From Kluyvera ascorbata_C (GTDB taxonomy: Bacteria > Pseudomonadota > Gammaproteobacteria > Enterobacterales > Enterobacteriaceae), in contig NZ_JBIQOI010000001.1 of the NCBI RefSeq assembly GCF_044197065.1, positions 620,001-684,000 of the forward strand: 64,000 nt of DNA. The letters are read 5' to 3'. Made by a program: the position numbers and the translations under genes. This document shows positions 8,047 through 16,689 of this stretch, piece by piece. Every line of letters begins with the position of its first letter. Position 1 is the first letter of the stretch. The notes under the pieces were generated by a model that had not been told where the DNA came from, did no database searches, and saw nothing but the letters and a program-made list of their open reading frames with translations.

Positions 8047-9047
8047 TTGGGCTGTTCCTCGTTCAGCGAATTCAATATCGGGTTGATCAAATGTTCTACG
8101 CGCAGCGCATATTGTCCGTTAACCGTGCCGTACTGGCTGGTTAACACCGGCACGCCGTCGACGTGCGCAATAATGCGATCGGGCTTCTCTATCGGCAGCA
8201 CATCACCGGGTTGAAGTTTGAGTATTTGTGACAGTCGAAGCGAGATATCGGCGAAGTTCGCTATCAGTTCGAGCTCGGAGTGCTGTACCTGACGCACCAG
8301 ATTTTCACGCCAGTTCTGATCTTCATTGCGTGAGTTTTCCAGCGGCGGGTTAACCAGCAGCTCGCGCAGCGGCTCAATCATGCTGAACGGCAGGCAGATG
8401 TTAAACTCGCCGGTCAGGTTGCCTATTTCTACATGGAACGGGGTGTTGACCACGATGTCGTTCGGCGAGGTGGTGATGTTGGTGAACTTCACCTGCATCT
8501 CCGAACGGACATATTCCACTTCCAGCGGGTTGATCGCTTTCCATGCGTCGCTATAGCCTTCCAGCGCCAGCTTCAGCATGCGGTTGATGACCCGCTGCTC
8601 GGTATGGGTGAACTCACGACCTTCTACTTTGGTCGGAAAACGCCCATCGCCGCCAAATAGGTTATCTACGGCGATAAACACCAGGCTTGGGGAAAAGACC
8701 ACCAGGCCCGTACCGCGCAGCGGCTTCAGATGGATCAGGTTAAGGTTGGTCGGCACCGGTAGGTTACGAGCAAACTCGTGGTAAGGCTGAATACGAATCG
8801 CCCCCACGGTGATGTCCGGACTCCGGCGCAAGAGGTTGAACAACCCCATACGGAAGTGGCGGGCAAAACGCTCGTTGATGATCTCCAGCGCCTGCAGACG
8901 TTCGCGAACCACACGTCGTTGGGTATTGGGGTCATAGGGGCGAATGTCATCTTCGCCCGTTGCGCGTGCCTGCGGTTCGTTAGGGTTGTCGCTGTCGCCG
9001 TTCAACAGCGCGTCAATTTCGGCCTGAGAAAGAATGCTATCGCCCAT
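8043..9047 (-). CDS. fliM: FliM, flagellar motor switch protein
   Basis: A 334-residue protein from ATG 9047, the exact E. coli length. The N-terminus MGDSILSQAEIDALL is the EIDALL-type motif that binds phosphorylated CheY. The middle domain is CheC-like and the C-terminal 80 residues are a SpoA domain. FliM sits in the C ring between FliG and FliN. The upstream extension of the open frame (to 9113) overlaps fliL and is not used. Confidence 0.97.
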   Translation of the reverse strand: MGDSILSQAEIDALLNGDSDNPNEPQARATGEDDIRPYDPNTQRRVVRERLQALEIINERFARHFRMGLFNLLRRSPDITVGAIRIQPYHEFARNLPVPTNLNLIHLKPLRGTGLVVFSPSLVFIAVDNLFGGDGRFPTKVEGREFTHTEQRVINRMLKLALEGYSDAWKAINPLEVEYVRSEMQVKFTNITTSPNDIVVNTPFHVEIGNLTGEFNICLPFSMIEPLRELLVNPPLENSRNEDQNWRENLVRQVQHSELELIANFADISLRLSQILKLQPGDVLPIEKPDRIIAHVDGVPVLTSQYGTVNGQYALRVEHLINPILNSLNEEQPK

Positions 9048-9051
9048 AGTC

Positions 9052-9519
9052 CTACCGCAAAATAAAGGCTGTATACAGCACGTCGGTAATGTTCTGTTTT
9101 GGCTGGCCAGCAATCAGCGGCGCGCTCAGCGTCTCTTTAATCTCGGTAGCGAGCTGCTTTTTACCGTCATCAGTTGCAAGCTTAGTCGCATCCTGGCGTG
9201 ACAGCAGCAGGAGCATACGGCTGCGGACTTCCGGCAAATAGTCATTCAGACGCGCGCGGTCGGCCTCAGATTTCATTCGCAGCGTTACGCCAACGTACAG
9301 CACGCGGTCGGCATCGCCGAGATTGACGGTAAAGGTATCCAGCGGGAAGAAGACCGGCGCAGCTGGCGGCGGCGCTTCTTTTGGCGCGGCGGTCTCTGCT
9401 TTGTTGGTTAAACGCCAGTAGCTGTAGCCTGCGGTGGCGCAGGCGGCGAGCGTTACCAGCACCAACAAAGGGATCCAGAGGGAGCGTTTGCTCTTTTTAT
9501 TGATAGCGGTGTCAGTCAT
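9052..9519 (-). CDS. fliL: FliL, stator-associated basal body protein
   Basis: A 155-residue protein with a short cytoplasmic N-terminus, a single transmembrane segment (about 15-35), a Pro/Ala-rich linker and the periplasmic FliL domain ending VLYTAFILR. FliL forms rings around stator units and supports motor output. It is the first gene of fliLMNOPQR. A GATAAT-like element and a TTTGAC-like element lie on the minus strand at 9554-9559 and 9575-9580 (15-nt spacer) and could be its promoter; this is weak evidence. Confidence 0.96.
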   Translation of the reverse strand: MTDTAINKKSKRSLWIPLLVLVTLAACATAGYSYWRLTNKAETAAPKEAPPPAAPVFFPLDTFTVNLGDADRVLYVGVTLRMKSEADRARLNDYLPEVRSRMLLLLSRQDATKLATDDGKKQLATEIKETLSAPLIAGQPKQNITDVLYTAFILR

Positions 9520-9619
9520 TTGATGCGGTCTTCCTTTTAGAGCCTATCCAATGATTATCCCGCCTCCCGCGCGGGTCAAAGCGTGGAAAAGACGGGAATA
9601 ATCGTGTTACCTCGGGCGT

Positions 9620-10831
9620 TTAAGCGAAGATATCTACCGCATTATCCCCGCGAGCCGAAGATTGCAGGGCGGCAGGGATGGCGAGAAGTTCGGTATCGTC
9701 CTGGTTTTCACCGCCGTCAGCGTTATGACGTGCGGCAAACGACTGCTGAGATGACGGTTGCTGCTGTTGGCCTGCAAAGCCGTCGCTGCTGATATTGCTT
9801 TGTCCCAACTGAATGCCATTTTCTTCAAGCTGTGTGCGCAGAACCGGAAGCGCAGCCTCCAGCGCAGCACGCACGTGGCTGTGCGGTGAGGCCATCTGGA
9901 TTTGCGCCAGGTTATCTTCCACCTTCAGCGTAATGTGTACCTGGCCCAGCGATTCCGGGTGCAGGCGCAGTTCGGCGGTTTGCTGGCCCGAGCGGGTAAA
10001 CAGCGTGATGTGCTGGCTCACGTTCTGCTGCCAGTCCGCGGTGCCCAGTTGGGCGCGCACGTTGGCCGTCGCGGCGGCTGGAAGCACCGGCGCGGCGTTA
10101 TTCTGGTTGGCGACCGGTGCCAGTGCGGCGGTGGCGGCGGTGGGGCTCGAGACGCTTTCTGATTCCGCTTTCTGGGTTGGGATCACAAAGGCGGAGTCGG
10201 CAGGCAGCGCGCGGGTATCAACGCCGGTTTGCGTGGTCGGCGTGCCTTTCACATCCACAAAGCCCTGAGATTTCGTGTTACCGCGACCGAGTGCAGTGGT
10301 CAGCGAGCTGAGGGTGTCACTATTTTGCGCAGGTGCAGTGGCGGTTGCCGTCTGCTGAATCTGCGGGGTGACCGGCAGCATCGCCATCAGCGCGCTAAGA
10401 CTTTTCAAATCGTCGTCGCTCAGTTTGCTTTCAGCGGAATCGTCATCGCTTTTCGCGTCCGCTTTACCGGTGGTCAGTTCACTTTTCAGATGGGCAGCCA
10501 GCGAGCTTAACAAGGTCTGGGCATCACTCGAGGTCGCTAAGTCAACGTCGCTCCCGACGCTGGCATTGGCCTGAGAGGCCTCCTGCTGCACCAGCCACTT
10601 GGTCAGCGACTGACCCTGAACTTTGATATCTTTAAGACCTTTCACATCGGCAAGACCTTTGACATCACCGTCGGCGAGCAGCGCGTTTTTTGCGCCCGCA
10701 GGGTCGGCGGTCTGGGTCAGTGCGCCAGCCAACAGCGCCAGGAAATCCTCGGGTGACCCCGGGGTTTTTGCCGTCGCGTCTGCGCCTGCAATATTGGCCT
10801 CGCTGACGGCAAGGTTAGGCAGAGTAATCAT
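9620..10831 (-). CDS. fliK: FliK, hook-length ruler
   Basis: A 403-residue protein. The N-terminal two thirds are low in complexity and rich in Ala, Thr, Ser and Gln, as usual for FliK. The conserved C-terminal domain (about 270-350) contains LTLF-like and AELRLHPESLGQVHI segments that switch FlhB export specificity. The tail is Gln/Ser rich. FliK is secreted during hook growth and sets its length. The start overlaps the fliJ stop by four bases. A 100-bp gap separates it from fliL, the next operon. Confidence 0.95.
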   Translation of the reverse strand: MITLPNLAVSEANIAGADATAKTPGSPEDFLALLAGALTQTADPAGAKNALLADGDVKGLADVKGLKDIKVQGQSLTKWLVQQEASQANASVGSDVDLATSSDAQTLLSSLAAHLKSELTTGKADAKSDDDSAESKLSDDDLKSLSALMAMLPVTPQIQQTATATAPAQNSDTLSSLTTALGRGNTKSQGFVDVKGTPTTQTGVDTRALPADSAFVIPTQKAESESVSSPTAATAALAPVANQNNAAPVLPAAATANVRAQLGTADWQQNVSQHITLFTRSGQQTAELRLHPESLGQVHITLKVEDNLAQIQMASPHSHVRAALEAALPVLRTQLEENGIQLGQSNISSDGFAGQQQQPSSQQSFAARHNADGGENQDDTELLAIPAALQSSARGDNAVDIFA

Positions 10832-11271
10832 TCGGGTTTCCTCAAGGTTGCGCGTTGGGCAAACTCATCCATTTTTTTCTGATCAAGCCGGTTCTCCGCC
10901 AGCAGCGCGGCGGATTCTTGCCGATCCTGTAGCGTTTGCCATGCCTGCAAACGCTGCTTTTTCTCGCGCCAGAAATTCAGCGCCTGTTCCACTTTGTTGT
11001 TCCACTGAATCAACTGCTGACGGTGCTGGTCGATGGCTTTCTCCAGCGTTTGAATAAACTGCTGGTAGTTCTGCCATCGCAGACTGGCAATGCCCTGCGT
11101 CATGTCGTTGTTCAGGCTGTTCTGATATTCGAGTTGGTAGTCCATCAACATCTTGAGCTGTTCTTCCGCCTGCTGGCATCCGCGCCGCATTTCACCCAAA
11201 ACCAGGGCGGCGTTGTCCACGTCAGTTTCTGCCAGCTCTTTCAGCGTGGCTAATGCACCGTGCTGCGCCAT
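10828..11271 (-). CDS. fliJ: FliJ, flagellar export chaperone escort
   Basis: A 147-residue, highly charged, almost entirely helical protein starting MAQHGALATLKELAE, matching FliJ in length and composition. It forms a coiled coil that fits into the FliI hexamer like a rotary stalk and contacts FlhA. The gene lies 21 bp after fliI and overlaps fliK. Confidence 0.96.
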   Translation of the reverse strand: MAQHGALATLKELAETDVDNAALVLGEMRRGCQQAEEQLKMLMDYQLEYQNSLNNDMTQGIASLRWQNYQQFIQTLEKAIDQHRQQLIQWNNKVEQALNFWREKKQRLQAWQTLQDRQESAALLAENRLDQKKMDEFAQRATLRKPE

Positions 11272-11292
11272 ATTTGTGATCCTCTTGCTTCA

Positions 11293-12663
11293 CTATGACG
11301 ATGGGAAAATCATTTCCAGGGCCTGGATGGATGATTCCCAGTCTGCTTTTTCAAGAATGCCTTGCTGTAAAAATGCTTCCAGATGCGGCCAAAGCGTAAT
11401 GGCTTTATCCAGCATCGGATCGCTGCCCTTGGCGTAGGCGCCGACGCTAATCAGGTCGCGGTTACGCTGGAAGCTTGAGAGCAACTGCTTAAAGTTGCGT
11501 ACCCGCGCGTAGTGCTCTTCGCTGATGAGCGCGGTCATCGCACGGCTGATCGAGGCTTCGATATCAATAGCCGGATAGTGCCCGGCTTCCGCCAGTCGAC
11601 GCGATAGAACAATGTGGCCATCAAGGATGGCGCGTGCGGAATCGGCTATCGGGTCCTGCTGGTCATCACCTTCGGTCAAGACGGTATAAAACGCGGTGAT
11701 CGAGCCGCCGCCGGTGATGCCGTTACCGGCACGTTCAACCAGCGCTGGCAGCTTGGCGAAGACCGAAGGCGGGTAGCCTTTGGTGGCCGGCGGTTCACCG
11801 ATGGCTAGCGCGATTTCACGCTGCGCCATGGCGTAGCGGGTCAGGGAGTCCATGATCAGCAGTACGTGCTGACCGCGGTCGCGGAAATCTTCCGCCACGC
11901 GGGTCGCATAGGCGGCGCCCTGCATACGCAGCAGGGGAGAGACGTCGGCTGGCGCCGCAATCACCACCGAACGCGCGCGGCCTTCGGTGCCGAGAATGTT
12001 CTCGATAAAGTCTTTGACTTCGCGCCCACGTTCGCCGATAAGCCCGACGACAATGACATCGGCGCGGGTATAGCGCGCCATCATGCCGAGCAGTACGCTC
12101 TTACCGACGCCGGAACCGGCAAACAGCCCCATACGCTGGCCGCGCCCGACGGTGAGCAGGGCGTTGATAGGGCGTACGCCGGTATCCAGCACGTGCTCAA
12201 TCGGCGTGCGCTGTAACGGGTTAAACGGCGCGGTAATCAGCGCACCGGTTTCGGTGGTATCGGGGGCGGGCAATCCATCGAGCGGCTTACCGCTACCGTC
12301 CAGCACGCGGCCCAGCAGCGCCGGGCCAAGCGGTAGCTGTTTGCCGCTTTGCAGGCCATCACCGGCGGTGTTACGCGCATAAACGCGCGCGCCAGGCAGA
12401 ATGCCCTCGACTTCTTCGAGCGGCATCAAAAACAGGCGGTGACCGTTGAAGCCAACGACTTCGGCTTCCACTTCCTGCATCTCTGCGCCCTGTTGACGTT
12501 CGATAATGCAGGTCGCGCCGAGCGGAAGCTGTAGCCCGGTGGCTTCCAGCACCAGCCCCGTTGCGCGGGTGAGACGACCATAGCGACGTACGGCAGGAAG
12601 CTGCGCGATGCGCGCCTCTAAATTGTCGAGCGTGTTGAGCCAGCGGGTCAGGCGCACGGTCAT
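11293..12663 (-). CDS. fliI: FliI, flagellum-specific ATPase
   Basis: A 456-residue protein from ATG 12663 (MTVRLTRWLNTLDN), matching E. coli in length. The Walker A motif AGSGVGKS is at 182-189. The Walker B-like strand VLLIMDSLTRYAMAQREIA and the Arg-finger region lie farther on, as in F1-beta-like secretion ATPases. FliI powers substrate unfolding at the export gate with FliH and FliJ. The start overlaps the fliH stop by one base (TGATG). Confidence 0.97.
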   Translation of the reverse strand: MTVRLTRWLNTLDNLEARIAQLPAVRRYGRLTRATGLVLEATGLQLPLGATCIIERQQGAEMQEVEAEVVGFNGHRLFLMPLEEVEGILPGARVYARNTAGDGLQSGKQLPLGPALLGRVLDGSGKPLDGLPAPDTTETGALITAPFNPLQRTPIEHVLDTGVRPINALLTVGRGQRMGLFAGSGVGKSVLLGMMARYTRADVIVVGLIGERGREVKDFIENILGTEGRARSVVIAAPADVSPLLRMQGAAYATRVAEDFRDRGQHVLLIMDSLTRYAMAQREIALAIGEPPATKGYPPSVFAKLPALVERAGNGITGGGSITAFYTVLTEGDDQQDPIADSARAILDGHIVLSRRLAEAGHYPAIDIEASISRAMTALISEEHYARVRNFKQLLSSFQRNRDLISVGAYAKGSDPMLDKAITLWPHLEAFLQQGILEKADWESSIQALEMIFPSS

Positions 12664-13361
12664 CAGCAGGCTCCCGGTGCCGCCAAACGGCACAGTTCCT
12701 GCCAGCGCGTGGCGACGCTGGCATCCAAATCGCCTTCATCAGCGGAGACTTTGCAGCCGCCGGGATGCAGAGTAGGGTCGCCCCGCAGCCGCCAGCCGTG
12801 CAGGTTGAGCGTGGCGCCGAGCATCTCTTCGACGCGCGGTAAATCTTCCGGGCTAACGCGAAGCTGCGGCTTGCCGGTGAACAAGGGTTCTTGCTGAAGC
12901 AGGGTTTGAATCTGCTTTATCAGCGCGGTGTTATCCACCACCGGCACCTGCCCGACAATCTGCCGCGCCGCTTCCAGCGCCATCTGCATCAGGCGCGAAG
13001 CAATGACGCTGTCGAGGGTATCCAGCGTATGCTGAAATTCGCTCGCCAACTGCTGCATACGGGCGTGAATTGGCGCTTGTTCCTGTTTGGCCTGCGCCAG
13101 GCCCTGTTCGAGCCCTTGCGCCAGACCTTCCTGATAACCCTGCTGCTGACCGGCGGCGTGACCTTCACGCAGCCCGGCCTGGTAGCCCTGTTCATGAGCC
13201 TGAATCTGTAGCTGAGCCAGCTGCTGCTGTTGCAGCTGCTCGGCGGAAATCTCTTCTTGCTCTTCGTCCATTTCGTCAACGGAAAGCGGGGTAAACTCCA
13301 TTTCCATCGGCGGAGAGAGATCGTCTGGCTGCCAGACTTTCCACGGCGTGGTATCAGACAT
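12663..13361 (-). CDS. fliH: FliH, negative regulator of FliI
   Basis: A 232-residue protein from ATG 13361 (MSDTTPWKVWQPDDL). Eight glycines at exactly four-residue spacing (59, 63, 67, 71, 75, 79, 83, 87) make the glycine-repeat helix characteristic of FliH. The C-terminal half (ALEAARQIVGQVP, then GGCKVSADEGDLDAS) is the FliI-binding domain. The N-terminus binds FliN. The start overlaps fliG by 8 bp. Confidence 0.96.
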   Translation of the reverse strand: MSDTTPWKVWQPDDLSPPMEMEFTPLSVDEMDEEQEEISAEQLQQQQLAQLQIQAHEQGYQAGLREGHAAGQQQGYQEGLAQGLEQGLAQAKQEQAPIHARMQQLASEFQHTLDTLDSVIASRLMQMALEAARQIVGQVPVVDNTALIKQIQTLLQQEPLFTGKPQLRVSPEDLPRVEEMLGATLNLHGWRLRGDPTLHPGGCKVSADEGDLDASVATRWQELCRLAAPGAC

Positions 13362-14349
13362 AGGTGTCGTCTCCGCTGCCAATCACCATCTCCCCGGTTT
13401 CGGCCAGACGACGCACAATAAGCAGGATGGCTTTCTGTTCGTTCTCGACCTGAGACAGGCGTACCGGGCCGCGGTTGGCCAGGTCGTCGCGCAGAATGTC
13501 GGCCGCACGCTGGGACATATTGCGCAGGAACTTCTCGCGCAACGGTGGCTCGGAGCCTTTGAGGGCAATGAGCAGCGACTCGGAGTCCACTTCCTGCAGC
13601 AGGCGTTGGATGCTGCGGTCGTCCACGTCGACCAGGTTCTCGAACAGGAACATCTCGTCGATGATTTTCTGCGCCAGATCGCCGTCGAACTCGCGCACGG
13701 CGGTAATAACCGCTTCTTCCTGCTGCGTTTTCATCAGGTTGATAATCTCGGCTGCCGTTCTTACGCCGCCCATTTTGCTGCGCTTGAGGTTCTGGCCGTC
13801 GAGCAGGTTGTTCAGCACTTCGGTCAGTTCCGCCAGCGCCGCTGGCTGCACGCCGCCGAAGGTGGCAATACGCAGCATCACGTCGTGACGCAGACGTTCG
13901 TCGAACAGCGCCAGAATATCGGCCGCCTGACCGCGTTTGAGGTGCACCAGAATAGTCGCGATAATCTGCGGGTGCTCTTCGCGGATAATATCGGCGGCGC
14001 TCTGCGGCTCCATAAAGTTGAGCGTTTCGAGGCCGCTGGTGGTTTCGCGGGTTTCGAGAATATCTTCCAGCAGGCTGGCAGCACGCTCTTCGCCCAACGC
14101 TTTGACCAGCACCGTACGCAGGTAGTCGTTGGCATTGACGCTCAGTGCCGCAAACTGCTCGGCTTCTTGCTCGAACTCCGCCAGCACGTCGGTCAGCTGT
14201 TTATTAGAGATCTGCTTTACGCCCGCCATGGCGGTACTGAGCTGCTGTACTTCGCGGGTGCTGAGGTGCTTGAACACCTCGGCCGCGCGGTCTTCGCCAA
14301 TCGTCATCAGCAAAATGACGCTTTTATCGATTCCAGTCAGGTTACTCAT
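13354..14349 (-). CDS. fliG: FliG, rotor switch protein
   Basis: A 331-residue protein of normal length with three armadillo-like domains. The middle domain carries EEHPQIIATILVHLK and the C-terminal one carries the charged torque helix region (FLFENLVDVDDRSIQRLLQE). FliG binds FliF through its N-terminus and meets the MotA stator through its C-terminal domain. Its start overlaps the fliF stop by 8 bp. Confidence 0.97.
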   Translation of the reverse strand: MSNLTGIDKSVILLMTIGEDRAAEVFKHLSTREVQQLSTAMAGVKQISNKQLTDVLAEFEQEAEQFAALSVNANDYLRTVLVKALGEERAASLLEDILETRETTSGLETLNFMEPQSAADIIREEHPQIIATILVHLKRGQAADILALFDERLRHDVMLRIATFGGVQPAALAELTEVLNNLLDGQNLKRSKMGGVRTAAEIINLMKTQQEEAVITAVREFDGDLAQKIIDEMFLFENLVDVDDRSIQRLLQEVDSESLLIALKGSEPPLREKFLRNMSQRAADILRDDLANRGPVRLSQVENEQKAILLIVRRLAETGEMVIGSGDDTYV

Positions 14350-16012
14350 GGTCGTTATTCATCCATTGGCGAATGACCAGCGCTACCACGCGCGGATCGT
14401 TATCAGACATTTCACGAATACGCTGGCTCATGACTTCAGCGCTCAGGCGCTGGTTAGCACGGCGCTGCTGCGTTTGTTCATCTTTGCTGAGGCGAACCTC
14501 AACGGCGTCCTGCGCTTCCTGCTGAACTTTCACCTGTTCGGCGGTCGCCAGCGCGATGGCTTCACGGCGTTGGAGCTGCGGCTTAATCGCTTTACGCCAC
14601 AGCAACCAGGCGACAATCAGCACCAGTAACCAACGACCGGCGGTCATCAGCTGATCGATAAATGACTGCTGCTTCCAGAATGGCAGTTCACCACCGCTTT
14701 CATCGGTATCGTTAAACGGTGAATTGACCACGTTCAGGGTATCGCCACGGGTGGTGGAGAAGCCCATCGCTTCGCGGGTCAAATCTTCAATCTGCTTCAT
14801 CTGATCGTTCGTAAGCGGCAGCGGTTTGCCATCCGGCAGATTACGGTAGTTGACCACCACGGCCACCGACAGACGTTGAACATCGCCAACGTTTTTCTTG
14901 GTGTGCATGATGGTGCGGTCAAGCTCGTAGTTGCTGGTTTCATTACGCTGCGTATTGCGCGGACCGGTGGTGGTAGTGTTGCGGTTCGCGGCGGTCTGAC
15001 CGTTGGCCTGGTTTGCCGGCGGCGTACTGATAGGTGCCGATGGCGCAGGGGCAGGGGTGTTTGACAGCGCGCCCGGAACGCCGCCCGGATAAGGGCTGCC
15101 GATCTGGTCGCTCTCGCTAACCTGACGTGAACGCACCGCCGCCTGGCTGGCATCGCCGTTTGGACGATACTGCTCGTCGGTTTGCTCTTTGTTATCAAAG
15201 TTGATTTGCGCGGTGACCTGCGCATGGACGTTGCCGTTGCCGACAATCGGCCCGAGTATTGCTTCGATGCGGCGCTGAACGCGGCCTTCAACGTCGGCGG
15301 CATATTTCAGCTGCGCGTCGTTCAGGTCGCGGGCGCTGGTATTTGACTGCGTCAGCAGGTGGCCGCCCTGGTCGACAAGCGTGACGTTGCCCGGCGGTAA
15401 ACCGGCGACGGCGCTGGAGACCAGATGCACAACGGCAGAAATTTGCCCTTCATCGAGCGCGCGGCCGGGTTCCAGATTGACGGTTATCGAAGCGGAAGGG
15501 GATTTTTGTTCACGGACGAACAGCGACGGTTTCGGCATTGCTAAATGCACGCGCGCGCTTTTTACCGGGCCGAGGGTTTCAATAGTACGGGCCAGTTCGC
15601 CTTCCAGCGCACGCTGATAGTTGACCTGCTCGCTGAACTGGCTGATGCCAAATTTTTCCTGGTCGAGCAGCTCAAAACCGACCGAGCCACCTTTCGGCAG
15701 GCCAAGCTGAGCCAGACGCAGGCGCAGCTCGTGAACTTTATCCGCAGGAACTTCCAACGCGCCGCCGTTATCGGCAAAGCGGTAAGGGACGTTCATCTGG
15801 GTTAACTGCGTGACGATAGCACCGCCGTCCTGGTCAGACAGGTTGCTGAACAGCGTGCGGTAGTCCGGGGATTTTGCCCACAGCACCATCGCCACAAGAA
15901 CGGCCACAGCGGCCGCACTGGCGACCATCAGTGGGATTTTAGGATTCGCGCGCAGGCGGTTGACCCACTCTAAGGTTTTATTTTGTGGTGTAGCCGTAGC
16001 ACTCGCGCTCAT
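14342..16012 (-). CDS. fliF: FliF, MS-ring protein
   Basis: A 556-residue protein. A transmembrane helix at about 28-48 is followed by ring-building motifs in the periplasmic region (YRTLFSNLSDQDGG, LVFLAMPKPSLFVREQ-type segment). A Pro/Thr/Asn-rich linker lies at about 310-350. The second membrane helix is near 450 (LMTAGRWLLVLIVAWLLW) and a C-terminal tail binds FliG. It forms the MS ring, the first flagellar structure. It is the first gene of fliFGHIJK, divergent from fliE. Confidence 0.96.
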   Translation of the reverse strand: MSASATATPQNKTLEWVNRLRANPKIPLMVASAAAVAVLVAMVLWAKSPDYRTLFSNLSDQDGGAIVTQLTQMNVPYRFADNGGALEVPADKVHELRLRLAQLGLPKGGSVGFELLDQEKFGISQFSEQVNYQRALEGELARTIETLGPVKSARVHLAMPKPSLFVREQKSPSASITVNLEPGRALDEGQISAVVHLVSSAVAGLPPGNVTLVDQGGHLLTQSNTSARDLNDAQLKYAADVEGRVQRRIEAILGPIVGNGNVHAQVTAQINFDNKEQTDEQYRPNGDASQAAVRSRQVSESDQIGSPYPGGVPGALSNTPAPAPSAPISTPPANQANGQTAANRNTTTTGPRNTQRNETSNYELDRTIMHTKKNVGDVQRLSVAVVVNYRNLPDGKPLPLTNDQMKQIEDLTREAMGFSTTRGDTLNVVNSPFNDTDESGGELPFWKQQSFIDQLMTAGRWLLVLIVAWLLWRKAIKPQLQRREAIALATAEQVKVQQEAQDAVEVRLSKDEQTQQRRANQRLSAEVMSQRIREMSDNDPRVVALVIRQWMNNDHE

Positions 16013-16094
16013 TGCGCACCTCGTCGATCCTGATCAATGGCGTTAAACGTTAACGAAAACAAAGCAGACTCCCAGGTCAGAACTCATAAAGATA

Positions 16095-16170
16095 GCTATG
16101 CCATTATTTGTTTCTTTAGGATTTTTGATGGGCCAAATAACCCATTTTTATGGTGCTATTTAGCGCCTTT
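16095..16170 (-). promoter_or_regulatory. Candidate FlhD4C2 site between fliF and fliE
   Basis: On the minus strand 16170-16154 reads AAAGGCGCTAAATAGCA, resembling the FlhD4C2 half-site. A weaker half-site-like stretch (ATGCCATTATTT) lies at 16098-16111. Both fliE and fliF are class II genes, so a FlhD4C2 box in this 215-bp gap is expected. The exact boundaries are a guess. Confidence 0.4.
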
Positions 16171-16227
16171 ATCTTATTGACAAACTGGTAAGCTCGTTCC
16201 CAGGTTAAATACAATCCAGGAGTTCAT

Positions 16228-16539
16228 ATGGCGATTCAGGGTATTGAGGGTGTTCTGTCACAGCTGCAAGCCACGGCGGCAATGGCACGCAACCAGAGCG
16301 TGGATACGCAACCAAGCATCAGCTTTGCCGGGCAGCTTCACGCCGCGTTGGATCGCGTGAGCGAGACGCAAAACAGCGCGAAAGCTCAGGCGGAGAAGTT
16401 TTCGCTGGGTGAGCCAGGCATTGCGCTGAACGATGTTATGACCGATCTGCAAAAAGCGTCGGTGTCGCTGCAGATGGGGATTCAGGTGCGCAATAAGCTG
16501 GTGAGTGCGTATCAGGAAGTGATGGGCATGCAAGTCTAG
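16228..16539 (+). CDS. fliE: FliE, MS-ring to rod junction protein
   Basis: A 103-residue protein of normal length starting MAIQGIEGVLSQLQA and ending VMGMQV. FliE connects the MS ring to the proximal rod and is the first exported subunit. The ribosome site AGGAG is at 16219-16223. The last codons coincide with the left copy of a 15-bp direct repeat (16521-16535). A second copy at 20229-20243, followed by TGTAA, would also encode the same C-terminus, so the prophage remnant downstream entered inside this gene and rebuilt its end. Confidence 0.96.
   Translation: MAIQGIEGVLSQLQATAAMARNQSVDTQPSISFAGQLHAALDRVSETQNSAKAQAEKFSLGEPGIALNDVMTDLQKASVSLQMGIQVRNKLVSAYQEVMGMQV
16521..16535 (+). repeat. 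attL-like core, left 15-bp direct repeat
   Basis: GATGGGCATGCAAGT, identical to 20229-20243. Here it is followed by CTAG, so fliE ends Gln-Val-stop. Confidence 0.85.
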
Positions 16540-16589
16540 TGTGTCTAACTATTTGATTGTGTTTGCCTAATTACATCCGATCCTATGGC

Positions 16590-16613
16590 GTGGGGCATGG
16601 ACGGGGCAAACTC
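16590..16613 (+). repeat. Arm-like imperfect direct repeat, left copy
   Basis: The sequence GTGGGGCATGGACGGGGCAA plus ACTC matches 20090-20113 at 18 of 24 positions. Both copies lie inside the element near its two core repeats (55 and 115 bp away). They could be leftover integrase arm-binding sites; this is inference. Confidence 0.45.
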
Positions 16614-16689
16614 ACTCAATTTCTGGTTCAGAATGAGTACCTGGTCCTGGTTGTTTTCGGCCATCCAGGATCCGTAAACTAAAAATAAA

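Noticed and set aside
13348..14376. 342-codon plus-strand open frame
   Set aside because: It lies entirely antisense to fliG, whose product is fully recognisable; the frame is a codon-bias shadow.
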